DNA of 64,000 nucleotides from Macrosoma leucophasiata (Eukaryota > Arthropoda > Insecta > Lepidoptera > Hedylidae): positions 14,677,501 through 14,741,500 of the forward strand of contig JAWQUS010000008.1 in NCBI GenBank assembly GCA_036365455.1, written 5' to 3'. Of this stretch, positions 35,901-44,299 are shown piece after piece. The position numbers and the translations under genes are program-made. The stretch's first letter is position 1, and every line of letters starts with the position of its first letter. The notes below the pieces were generated by a model. It was not told where the DNA came from. It saw only the letters and a list, made by a program, of their open reading frames with translations, and did not search any database.

Positions 35901-38900
35901 AAAGAAGGTGATGTTCTCAGTGCTTCAGAAAAGGAGGTTATAAAAGCTGACACACTCAACAGTAAGTTGTGGGAAGAATGTGTTGCAATATGTGAAACTC
36001 AGAGTAAAAAGGTTAGTAACATTTGTATATGATTTTAATAATAGCCGTATAAATATAAACAATGGTGAAGCATTGTATATTATTATTTTATTATATAGCA
36101 TTAGCAGGGTGTCCACATTCTGGAAAGTCAGGGAAGCTCAAGGTGGTCAGGGAAAGTCAGTGAAATCGAAGGGATACCTGGAAAGTCAGGGAAAATTGAA
36201 CATTTTCCCCCAGTGACTTTAAAACAAGAGAACTAATTTTATGCTCTGGTCTAACGCTTAATTCAGAAGCATTTTTTTAGGTTCAGAGTAAACTATGTTA
36301 TCATTTTTTCGGCATAATTAGATAACTCTTTTTCAGTTTGAAATAAATAAATATTTATTACAAAAAGTAAATAAAGATTTATTTTATAGAGTAAACTATG
36401 TGACTGTGTAGTTGGATTAATTAGATCTGTTCCTTTTTTTTCAATATTGGAGTGAACAATGTTATGATTTTTTTTGTCATAAGTAATTAGGTTACTCCAA
36501 AAAAATAAAACTGTTTTAATTTTTATTTTTTTAACAGATCTCTCCTTTTTCTAATGTGAGAATAAAATAAACCTATACGGCCAAATACTCAAACGTCACT
36601 TAAATCTAAGTGCGACTTAAAAGTCTTCCGTCTTTATAAAACACGTTCAAACGACAGAGATAGCGCACATTTGAGAGCCGCTTAAAATTGAGTGACGTTT
36701 GAGTATTCGGCTATTACAGTGTTAAAATAAGTGCTAAACAGTGTATATTTAATAAAATGTTGCTAGATCCCAAAATTAGTCCAGAATTTTATCAATGGCT
36801 AAGTGATGTCGCAGATGTTCCTGGATTAACATATTGTAAAGTATGCTGCAAGTCCTTCAAACTCAGTACACATCTCATTTTTTTCAAAGTTTATATAGCA
36901 AAACTATTTAAGTTACGTATAACTTGGTAAAACTACTATAACTTGATAAGTAATAAGTATAAGTTGTATTTTTTTAATTTTGTTTGTTTCTCAGTAGATA
37001 TTTAATTTATTTCATATTTTTCATATTAATTTGGAAAAAAGAGATTTTATTTGTAAGTAAGGTGGCAAACAAGCATGCAGATCACATTGCATGCAGGCCT
37101 TCCGCCCGCTTTCAGGAGTTCAGCAGTGATTCGGTCATCACTCGGCGCACTGTTGTCCTTGAGCTGTTTGAGAGCCTAATTTCGTCTTTTTCTTGCTAAC
37201 ATTTATATCACTTTCCCATATATCCCATTTTTATAAACCGCAGGGGGTCTATATGGACCACTTTGGGAATCACTGGATTAGACTGACGTCCGGGATATCT
37301 TCGGTGTAGTGTCGGGTCAGTCCGGCTCTAGGATCTGCTGCCAGACTGTTAACAGGTGGTCGCGCTGTCGCGTACAACTGTCCGTAGAACCGTTCGATCT
37401 CTTCTGCAAGCTCAGGTTTCGACGATACGATTCTGTCGTCCTCTGTCTTCAGCTTAGTCAGGCAGCTCTGTCCTATAGGCAGATCTTTGGCGAACACTTT
37501 AGAGCCCTTGTTCCGCTCTATGGCCGTTTTAATACTATCAGTATTAAACTGCCGAAGATCGCGAGTCAGTGACTTCGAGATCTGTCTGTTGAGCCGTTTA
37601 TACACGTAAGCGTCTTCAGAAGACTTCAGAACCATACCACGCCTCTCATCCATGAACTTGAGAGTTGAGTCAGAGATCTTCTTGGTCTTGCTTGTGTTGC
37701 GGGTCTTAAAGCATTTAGACCCAGCCGTACGGACAGTTTCCACAAACCTGTTGTTGTATTCGTCCACATCTAAGCAAACACTCAAGCATTCGAAGCGATT
37801 TTTAAGTTCGAGTTGGAAGCTCTCGGACTTTTGGATTTGGGCAGATGCTGGTCGGAGCGTAGACTTCATTAGCCAGGATCTTTCCAGCTTGACATTAATA
37901 TTCAGTGTGCCTCTAACCATTCAGCGATCGCTGCCGGTTTTGACCGAATTGATCATATCTCTGTGATCAATCCGGTCACTGGTTCTTGAAGAAAGAGTTC
38001 ATCATGTAGAAGCTCTCTCTCTCCATGATGTCAGCCAGAGTCTGGCCCCTGGTGTTTCGTCGCTCATATCCACTTTCAGCTCATAATCACCTCGAACGCC
38101 CAATTTCGCGTTGAAATCCCCCATGACAACGTTTTAGTGGGTCTTAGAACTATGTATGGCTCTGGAAATGTCCTCATACATAGTTTCTACCTCATCATGG
38201 GAGTGTGCGGAGGTCGGGGCGTAGACCTGTATGACCTTCAACGAATACCGTTTGGTTATTCTGAGTATAAAGTACGCCACCCTCGACAACACACTCTCGA
38301 TCTTGACCAGAGCTCTACCACCAGTAAATTATTTATTTTGTTGATTTTAGTTCAAAGTTTAATTAACTTCAATTTTGTTACTGACCGGTGATCTGTGCCG
38401 GTGATTGTCTTTTTAGGTCAGTTATAAAGTCGTTATTTCTTTTATCGACTATAAAAAAATGTTTCAGTTCTAATTCAGAAAAAAAAAAAGACATATCATG
38501 TTAAATATTATCTGTAGTATGTATTACTTCAATTATAATTATATAATTTATTAAATTAAAATTGTATTTCGGATATAGGTATTTCATTTTACTAAAAAAC
38601 TGGACCTGGCGTGAAGATACATACATATATACTTAAAAATTTACAAATAAAACATAGGTACTTGCCTACAGAATAAATAAAATTTGGTCAGGAAAAATTG
38701 AAAAAAATGTCAGGTAAAGTCAGGGAAAAGTCAGGGATTTTTTTTTAACTTCTGCTGTGGACACCCTGATTAGATTACCTGAAGTAGCACGCGTTTATTT
38801 ATTTTTACCTCGATAATTCCGCCAATTTGAGGATAAGTCATTTATACTAAAATTATCCTCCCAATGTCGCGATTTCAAACCCAAACTAAGGCCAGGCTGA

Positions 38901-40830
38901 CATTATTTGCCGAAAACCGGTTCCCAGACAATAGTATTCACTTACACCAGATGTCACAAGACAACCAGACAGTCAAGTATTCACATCAGTTGATCTCGCA
39001 CCTTTGCACACAATGGACGATGGACACAATGAACGAAATTTTTCATATTTCTTTAATGTAATGAAGGTGGCAAACAAGCATGCAGTTCACATTGTTTTTA
39101 AGTGATGATTGCAACCTATAGACATTCACACAAAGACCAGAGGTCAAAATGCAGATGCGTTGCCACCCTTGAAACCTTAGTTTATATGTCTCTGTGATAA
39201 TTTATTACGGGGCAGTACATTACTATCTAACCGGAACACGATAGTGCTGAACACTACCATATGGCAGGAAATGGATTAGGTGGTAAACTGAATGTTTTTT
39301 TTTTAATGGACTCACTTTAAAATAACAAATGAACAATAATTTAAAATAGTTACATGCATACTTAAATTATTATTTTTATTTCAGGACTTTATTGAGCACG
39401 TTACCCAAGTATTTCTGTGTATAATATGCCAGGAAGTGACCGTCAGCCCAGTAACGACGCCGTGTTTACATAATTTCTGCATGGTTAGTATTATTATGTA
39501 GTATAAATTACTCTGAATTATACAACAATGTACAGTGCTCAACAATAAATATTGCACATCGAGTCTAGGAAGGAGAGTTCGGCATATTTCGGGTCTGTAG
39601 ATCGTTATCTCTCTCGCACCGTACCTATTTGACGTATGTCGGCCATTTTGATCAAGTTTTGACCAATACCGGACTGTCAGTGCTTACGTAGGCAGTGTGC
39701 AACAGAGATAAACGCTCTACGAAGTCGAAACGAGCCGATCATCTCTTTCGCAGGCTCGATGTCAAATATTAATTGTGGAGTACTGTATACTCGTACGGAG
39801 TGTCCATATTAATCCATGTTATAATATTTAATATAATATACATTGATTACTCCTTCGACCATTTCGCAGTGTTATGTTGGGATTTCAACATAACAAAAAT
39901 GCGGTCATTCATTATGAACCTCATAAGAAGAACACTGCCTCAATAGCCTAGTGGTAGCAGGCCGCTACTACTACGCTGGGATCCTGGTTCGATTCCCGGG
40001 TCGCGGCAGTCAGAGATAACGATATCTGGTTCTATTGGTATTTTTCCATTTTCTGGATGTTTCCCACTCGGAGGGAGTGTAGTAATGTGCCCAGGGATGT
40101 CAAGCGTCCGTCCGTCCGTATATCAGACACTTTACTCGATAATTATTGAGACTACATACTTGAAATTCGGTAGGTAGGTATTTTGTTAACCGCTTTATGA
40201 CTTTTATACAAAATATTATTTAAAAACTATGGACTGCTCGATACTTAAATTTGGAACAATAAAAGTTTTTTCATCAATCCTATACTTGAAGTGTGTCTAT
40301 ATCTATCTTTGAAAATGACATTGAGGTTCCTAAACAATTTCATCTTAAAGTCTATTACTTAAAAAAATGACTTTTCCAAAGCGTTAAAAAATATGCCCTA
40401 CCCTAACTTCTAACTTTATAAATAAGAGTGCGCAAAATCTTATAAAATATGTTTTGTAAAAGAATTCATAATGAAAACTTTCAACGAAATTTAGTTTGAA
40501 CGAGATATTCTTAATAGCTTTTGAGATATAAAACAATCGACGTGTATTACTTGCGGGTTCCGTAGTACGGAACCATTCAAGGCCGAGTCCGATTTGTACT
40601 TTGGCGCCTTTTTTAATGTCGAATATGCAGCTATTGCATTGTATTCATCGTTATACAAAACACTACTTTACATTTTCCAGGCCTGTATAAAACTGGCATT
40701 TAAATCAACCGAGTCTCAAACCTGCCCATATTGTCGTCATAATCTCGCAAAAGTGGAGTTGGAGTCCAACGACAACCTAAAGGTGGCCCTGCGAGCTATA
40801 TTAGCGGGATATGACGCAGGAAAGAAATGA
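23990..40830 (+). CDS. UHRF1: E3 ubiquitin-protein ligase UHRF1, 16 coding exons
   Basis: Nuclear multidomain reader that recognises hemimethylated CpG, reads histone H3 and ubiquitylates H3 to recruit DNMT1. Coding exons: 23990-24139, 28171-28348, 28426-28783, 28867-29007, 29158-29360, 29458-29558, 29839-30043, 30526-30614, 31491-31575, 32822-32948, 33616-33765, 34761-34899, 35204-35384, 35818-36011, 39385-39483, 40681-40830. Lengths sum to 2550 nt, in frame, giving 849 aa (human 793). Order: ubiquitin-like 1-74, tandem Tudor about 115-340, PHD about 345-410, SRA about 435-650, basic/Ser-rich linker, RING about 779-820. All introns are GT..AG. The exon 3 donor (GA|GTTGGT) is weak but is the only one that keeps frame and homology. 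Introns 1 (4.0 kb) and 14 (3.4 kb) are swollen by transposons. Confidence 0.95.
25128..26040 (-). mobile_element. LINE 3' end fragment (UHRF1 intron 1)
   Basis: 25128-25470 is almost identical to 61825-62175 ('aattaggctcctggagagca', 'ttcccatttcaaaagaaactg' regions), and 25920-26035 matches 62310-62420. On the minus strand 25890-25985 reads [18 protein letters not shown], the end of a Jockey/CR1-type reverse transcriptase ORF. This copy has an extra segment at about 25480-25900. Confidence 0.7.
26055..26255 (+). repeat. Interspersed repeat family B, 3' two-thirds (UHRF1 intron 1)
   Basis: 'aatgtatggccccatagtaa', 'ggtgacagtgcatctgcata', 'tgaattgcatgtttatgtgc' and an A-rich end match the family. 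Confidence 0.6.
27574..27655. repeat. Inverted repeat in UHRF1 intron 1
   Basis: Left arm 27574-27604 ('accaattttctgaaatatat'...'cctacc') and right arm 27623-27655 are reverse complements with one or two single-base indels; the loop is about 18 nt. Confidence 0.85.
28426..29360 (+). other. UHRF1: UHRF1 exons 3-5: tandem Tudor domain
   Basis: Signatures are [48 protein letters not shown] and [19 protein letters not shown], matching the family's two Tudor barrels, which bind H3K9me2/3. An acidic insert ([20 protein letters not shown]) lies between barrel strands and is richer in Lys/Asp than the vertebrate version. Confidence 0.9.
29458..30043 (+). other. UHRF1: UHRF1 exons 6-7: pre-PHD and PHD zinc fingers
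   Basis: Cysteine clusters [20 protein letters not shown] then [20 protein letters not shown] and [10 protein letters not shown] give the pre-PHD zinc site plus the full C4HC3 PHD finger that reads unmodified H3R2. At residue 385 an Asn stands where the human protein has Asp in CDECD (one of two acidic residues contacting H3R2). The preceding Asp is kept. Confidence 0.9.
30083..30365 (-). repeat. Interspersed repeat family B, reverse copy (UHRF1 intron 7)
   Basis: Reads 'ggccatacattactatctaa', 'gttgggtaatgtggtggtgc' and 'ggaactctaccaccag', the inverse of the + copies. 'cctataaacatctacat' is duplicated at about 30148-30180. Confidence 0.65.
30730..30918 (-). repeat. Interspersed repeat family B, reverse copy (UHRF1 intron 8)
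   Basis: 'gtgctaaacactaccattta', 'agataaggtaatgcggtgat' and 'cgtcactagagctctaccac' match; the A-rich end is missing. Confidence 0.65.
31192..31450 (-). mobile_element. LINE (RTE-type) ORF C-terminal fragment (UHRF1 intron 8)
   Basis: The minus strand encodes [20 protein letters not shown] then [16 protein letters not shown], the conserved end of RTE-like LINE ORFs. Truncated on both sides. Confidence 0.7.
32200..32300 (-). repeat. tRNA-derived SINE head, copy 1 (UHRF1 intron 9)
   Basis: On the minus strand it has box A 'tagctcaattggaagagc' and box B 'gagttcgagtc', with acceptor and T stems that pair. The anticodon arm forces a 9-nt loop and no sensible anticodon, so I call a SINE head or tRNA pseudogene rather than a tRNA gene. 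Related copies: 35605-35715 and 56040-56160. Confidence 0.65.
33012..33130 (-). repeat. LINE/SINE tail segment (UHRF1 intron 10)
   Basis: 'gatacgtcccactgctgagc', 'gcttactccaccacgctgct' and 'ccaatacgggttggtggaga' are the inverse of 59040-59160. Confidence 0.6.
33815..34533. mobile_element. 719-bp TIR DNA transposon (UHRF1 intron 11)
   Basis: The left end 'taggccgaccgtttagctcg' and the inverse of the right end 'tagaccgaccgtttaacacg' continue as inverted repeat for about 55 bp (cgcgtatcgcctgcg, gagcggggg). The interior near 34155-34255 has a short frame rich in Ser/Asp ([17 protein letters not shown]), perhaps a remnant of a transposase or its acidic end. TA lies at each boundary; no longer duplication was seen. 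Confidence 0.8.
35605..35715 (+). repeat. tRNA-derived SINE head, copy 2 (UHRF1 intron 13)
   Basis: 'cgactggactaatc', 'ggtcgcgagttcaagttccg' and 'cctgacgtcaaattta' match the minus-strand copy at 32200-32300. Stems are degraded. Confidence 0.6.
36578..36714. repeat. MITE family E, copy 1 (nested)
   Basis: Inverted ends 'gccaaatactcaaacgtcac' and 'gtgacgtttgagtattcggc'; the interior 'tttataaaacacgttcaaac' and 'agatagcgc' are shared with 55678-55811 in the other orientation. Confidence 0.85.
37080..38310 (-). mobile_element. RTE-type LINE fragment (endonuclease to RT linker), degraded
   Basis: On the minus strand 38310-37930 is broken endonuclease sequence. 37920-37270 is an open 216-codon frame: [16 protein letters not shown], then [34 protein letters not shown] and [16 protein letters not shown], ending [19 protein letters not shown]. 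After an inserted segment of about 100 bp, 37173-37085 continues [20 protein letters not shown]. Family B end pieces flank it (37060-37100 and 38312-38330), so it may have landed in a family B copy. Confidence 0.8.
39055..39290 (-). repeat. Interspersed repeat family B, reverse copy (UHRF1 intron 14)
   Basis: 'gaaggtggcaaacaagcatg', 'ggtcaaaatgcagatgcgtt' and 'taaccggaacacgatagtgc' match the family. It lies 0.1 kb before UHRF1 exon 15. Confidence 0.68.
39567..39730. repeat. MITE-like family D, copy 2 (UHRF1 last intron)
   Basis: Contains 'tttcgggtctgtagatcgtt', 'gccattttgatcaagttttg', 'accaataccggactgtcagt' and 'gagataaacgctctacgaag', the inverse of 5846-6015. It lies 84 bp after the donor of UHRF1 exon 15. 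Confidence 0.6.
39935..40145 (+). repeat. tRNA-derived SINE, second family, copy 1 (UHRF1 intron 15)
   Basis: Box A 'atagcctagtggtagcaggc' and box B 'ggttcgattcccg' sit in a tRNA-like head that closes with 'cgcggcag'. A body with 'agataacgatatctggttct' and 'taatgtgcccagggatgtca' follows. 54655-54900 is a second copy. Confidence 0.7.
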
Positions 40831-40910
40831 AACCAATGTATGGAAGAACTATGTATGTATGGAGAAAAAAGTGTAATGTTGTATGACTTAAGCGAGGGTA
40901 GACTTTGAAA

Positions 40911-40916
40911 AATAAA
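40911..40916 (+). terminator. Probable UHRF1 poly(A) signal
   Basis: AATAAA lies 81 nt after the UHRF1 stop codon, in the spacing expected for a short 3' UTR. It is the first canonical signal downstream. Confidence 0.65.
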
Positions 40917-42890
40917 TACTATCGAGGAGTAACAATCAATGGTTTAATAGAAAACTGTAACTACCTACAGTTCTGTAACTTCCTTCAGTTCTGTAACTAC
41001 CTATAGTTCGAAAACTGTAACTACCTAAACTGCCCTACAGTTCGGCAAAAAAATATTAATGAAACCCCAATCAGTTCTAAATTATAACATTGATTGCTTT
41101 GTTAACAATATAAATAACTAGCTTATGCCCGCGACTTCGTCCGCGTGGACTGTAAAAATCCCTAAGGAATATCTGAACGGGATAAAATTTATAATAGCAG
41201 TAAGATACAACAATGAGACGGTAATAATGTTATTAAACACACTACCCCGTTATTAACGTAATATGTTAATATATTTACTGTACGCTAAGTTAGGCGTGGA
41301 ACTTGTTTATAGTCATGATAACTCATGGGCAGAGTTATTGGCAACATGGGCAGATGATAATTATTAAGTTAATGTGCAAAAAAATAATATCATAACGGAC
41401 AAGGAAAAAATTCACAAAAATTATTTTGAAATCCCACATTGTGATCACACACGTGACCACGGTGAATGACATTCGGAGGTTAGGAAACTTACGATTACAC
41501 GCTTTGAAACGTGACTAAACAACGTTCACGTTGGTTCACGTCTTAGACGTTTAGTTAAAAAAAAAGTAGGTGCTATCTATACAACTAATAAAAATTGGGG
41601 TGTCTGTTTGTAATATAAAAATACCGTTTTTTACTAAATGCATATGTATGTATACACGGTACATATACCAAAACAACATTTTTTAAAATTTTGTCTGTCT
41701 GTCTGTTTGTTCCCGCTAATGGCGGAAACGGCTGGACCGATTTTGACGGGATTTTCACTGGCAGATAGCTTATGTAATATGGAGTAAATAAGGGCTACTT
41801 TTATACTAGCTGCGCCCACGACTTTGTCTGGGTAGAGACTGAACAATCATAAATTCTCACGCGGACGAAGTCGCAGGCACAGCTCGTATTGAAATAAAAT
41901 TACTAGAATCGATAAGACTCCCAACAAGACTCCTTATTAACCTAATGTTTGAAATAATATTACCCTCAATTAGATATTGTTTCTCCATTTGTTGTTGTTA
42001 CTCCTTGTTATTTTTACGTGTTAAATACGTCGCTTTTAATACTTTTTGTAGTCCAATGGTATCTTCATTTAAATTATAGGTTTGTTTTAAATACGCGTTT
42101 GTGTATACTATAGAATTGACGCATGCTCTTGACCCGCCCAATACTTTTTATTTACTTAAGTGTTTCGTTACACATTACGCGTATTTAGTGAATTCTACGT
42201 TTTGTAAGTTAAACATCATAAATTTTGTAAGATAAAAAATACAATAAAATAATTATTTATGACAGTAATCATGAATCAGATTTGGTACCTATTTATGTAT
42301 GCAATCCACGCATGTTTTTCAGGCAATAATAAGTGGTCCTAGAGTGTAAAACTTACGCTGTACTTAGTGCTTCTTACGCTGTTTTAAAAAACATGCTGTG
42401 AAACAATATCACTAATAAAGTATGTTATATTTCTTATTGCCTGATTTATTTACACAAACTGCAGGTTTTTTAGGATTTCATAGTAAACAAGGAACCCTTA
42501 TAGTTTCGCCATTGTGCGTATTGTAAATTCTGTTCATTCCTTTAAAATTATTACAAATAGTAACTAACTAGATTAATAGTGAAAAATGTAAGTTAATTAA
42601 TAAGATTAGATGATATATGACGTTGCGTTTATACTTTGGGTTTTATGGTGCGAGTGATAATTACCTCTGAATGGTCCATTTCTACCATATAGTACAAATG
42701 ATAATTTGTCCGTGATTCGTAGATATTACTTTATTAGCATTAAGTTTTTAAATCAAGTGTGTGGAAGAGCGATACTCTATCATAACATAATATATGTAAC
42801 TTACCTTTGATTTCCTAATTTAATTTTGTTGTAAATTATTTTGGAACTCTATTAGTAGTCGAAGTAAATAGTTTTCTTTATGAATACGTA
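40917..42890. other. Intergenic DNA after UHRF1
   Basis: No gene seen. 40930-41045 has three or four rough repeats of 'actgtaactacct'. 41122-41160 is the common 'cgcgacttcgtccgcgtgga' tail. 41575-41892 is a repeat shared with 59585-59905. Confidence 0.6.
41575..41892 (+). repeat. Dispersed repeat family F, copy 1
   Basis: 'aaaaattggggtgtctgttt', 'tttttactaaatgcatatgt', 'tacacggtacatatac', 'gctggaccgattttgacggg' and 'agctgcgcccacgactttgt' are colinear with 59585-59905. Confidence 0.7.
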
Positions 42891-42894
42891 AAAA

Positions 42895-43020
42895 ACAGTG
42901 CGCTTACGCAGAAGAGTCTGCCACGGGCGAGTCACAGCTGAGACAGAGTCGAGATGGGGGCGCTTCGGTCGCAACTCTTCCGCCATTTTATATTCTCTTA
43001 CTGTCGTAGTTATCGCCTCG
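42895..43020 (-). promoter_or_regulatory. CpG-rich island, possible promoter or first exon
   Basis: A short GC-rich patch in very AT-rich intergenic DNA. On the minus strand it reads 'gaatataaaatggcgg': an AATATAAA box directly followed by an ATGGCGGAAGAG start. The frame runs MAEELRPKRPHLDSVSAV and on to a donor-like CTGC|GTAAGC (about 42908). No second exon was found before UHRF1, so it is only a candidate. Confidence 0.35.
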
Positions 43021-43721
43021 ACTCAACATAATCTAAATAGTTAACTTATACTGCTATACCCATCCTTTTAATTTTTACAATAGGTATTTAATTCTGACAT
43101 GGGAATCTGCAAAAAATTTGCATTCATATAATTATTGTCGGTTGAAGTTAAGGCGTACATTTTTCTTACCAGTGAACTAAACTGAATCGTCTCACTCGAA
43201 ATGGTGATGCTAGATAGCGTAACTCTGTTCCATTAGACTTTAGCTACCGAATTCACTGTATAACGTCTGTGTAATGATTTTGTCGTGTTATACGCATATA
43301 TTTTAATAGTGTGAATATCCACTTAAAATTCTAAGATATTTATTTTTTATTAATACAAGTGTATTATTACCGCCCCAGCTACGCACGGTCGCAACGCTAC
43401 TTACATTACTACTTTTAATACGGTAGTAATCTATAGGTTACGAAAGCGGTTATTTTACCTAAAACCGACCCTACTGTATCTGTTTCATACATATTATCAA
43501 CTCCAAAAACACACCCTTAGGGGTCGTCTGTCAAAATCCCGTCCTAGTGAGTTCTAAAAAACCCAAATGCAAGATTTGAAACTCCTTTCGCTCTTTCATA
43601 CATTTGTCAATAGTTATTGTTGTATTATAAATTTGTGTTACTTTTTATTTTACATTGTTAATATTTTGCAATTGTTTAGTTAAAATGACGTTGAAAAGCA
43701 ACTAATCGTGTTATTTTATCA

Positions 43722-43724
<3 letters not shown>

Positions 43725-43759
<35 letters not shown>
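43725..43759. repeat. TA dinucleotide microsatellite
   Basis: About 17 uninterrupted TA units. Confidence 0.95.
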
Positions 43760-43764
<5 letters not shown>

Positions 43765-43769
43765 GCAAC

Positions 43770-44005
43770 CCGTTTTCCTTGGTCACGGCATTACGCGTGA
43801 ATGGCGGGACCGATTTGGCTAATATTGATTTTGAATGATTTTTGGAAGTCCAGGGAATGTCTAAAACGTAAGAAAATATGAAGAAATTGAATAGTAAAAA
43901 CCACCATTTCATTTTCCCATACAAATAGTCCGTATCTATTAAACCTTTGACACATGTCATATTTTCATTCTGAGGCAATACGAAGTTTGCCGGATCAGCT
44001 AGTTT
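43770..44005 (-). repeat. Dispersed retroelement tail, reverse copy
   Basis: 'ttttggaagtccagggaatg', 'acaaatagtccgtatctatt' and 'tgaggcaatacgaagtttgc' are the inverse of parts of 17395-17680 and 26460-26672. Confidence 0.55.
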
Positions 44006-44255
44006 GAAGTAAAAATAATTCTTTAGTTCTTACATAGATTTTATGAATTGAAGTAAAGTCAACTTAGAGAAGTTAAAATGAGCGAGTGTTCGTTTTTATT
44101 TCTATTCTGATCTGAGTACTCTGTTTTGTTTAGTGTCTAGTTTGAAATAGTTTCCAATAAAACTGGTGTTAAGGAGTTGTTTCATTCTATACCCACTACC
44201 AAAAAAGCTTGTATTTTAAGTATTTTGGGAAATATAAAGTTCCTTTTTATAAAGT

Positions 44256-44294
44256 ATCCTACGTTACAATCATTCTATGATTGTAACGTAGGAT
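44256..44294. repeat. Perfect 18-bp inverted repeat, 3-nt loop
   Basis: 'atcctacgttacaatcat' then tct then its exact reverse complement. Confidence 0.95.
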
Positions 44295-44299
44295 TGGCT

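Larger units (their letters stand above)
36105..38768. mobile_element. 2.66-kb DNA transposon with BED-finger remnant (UHRF1 intron 14)
   Basis: Twelve-base perfect terminal repeats CAGGGTGTCCAC start at 36105 and end at 38768. ATTAG is duplicated on both sides (36100-36104, 38769-38773). Subterminal 'gaaagtcagggaa' repeats occur near both ends. Inside, 36757-36875 (plus strand) encodes [20 protein letters not shown] and [12 protein letters not shown], a BED-type zinc-finger start as in hAT transposases. A 5-bp duplication is unusual for hAT (8 bp). The element holds a nested MITE (36578-36714) and an RTE LINE piece. Confidence 0.8.
39385..40830 (+). other. UHRF1: UHRF1 exons 15-16: RING finger and C-terminus
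   Basis: Exon 15 encodes [20 protein letters not shown] and NFCM; exon 16 encodes [20 protein letters not shown]. Together they give a complete C3HC4 RING (Cys 779/782, CLHNFC, AC, CPYC). The protein ends [10 protein letters not shown] with TGA at 40828-40830. Confidence 0.92.

Noticed and set aside
39936..40010. tRNA gene on the plus strand
   Set aside because: Has A and B boxes but is followed by a body repeated at 54655-54900, so it is a tRNA-derived SINE.
43676..43978. 100-aa minus-strand frame containing YIYIYIYIY
   Set aside because: Translation of the TA microsatellite and a retroelement tail.
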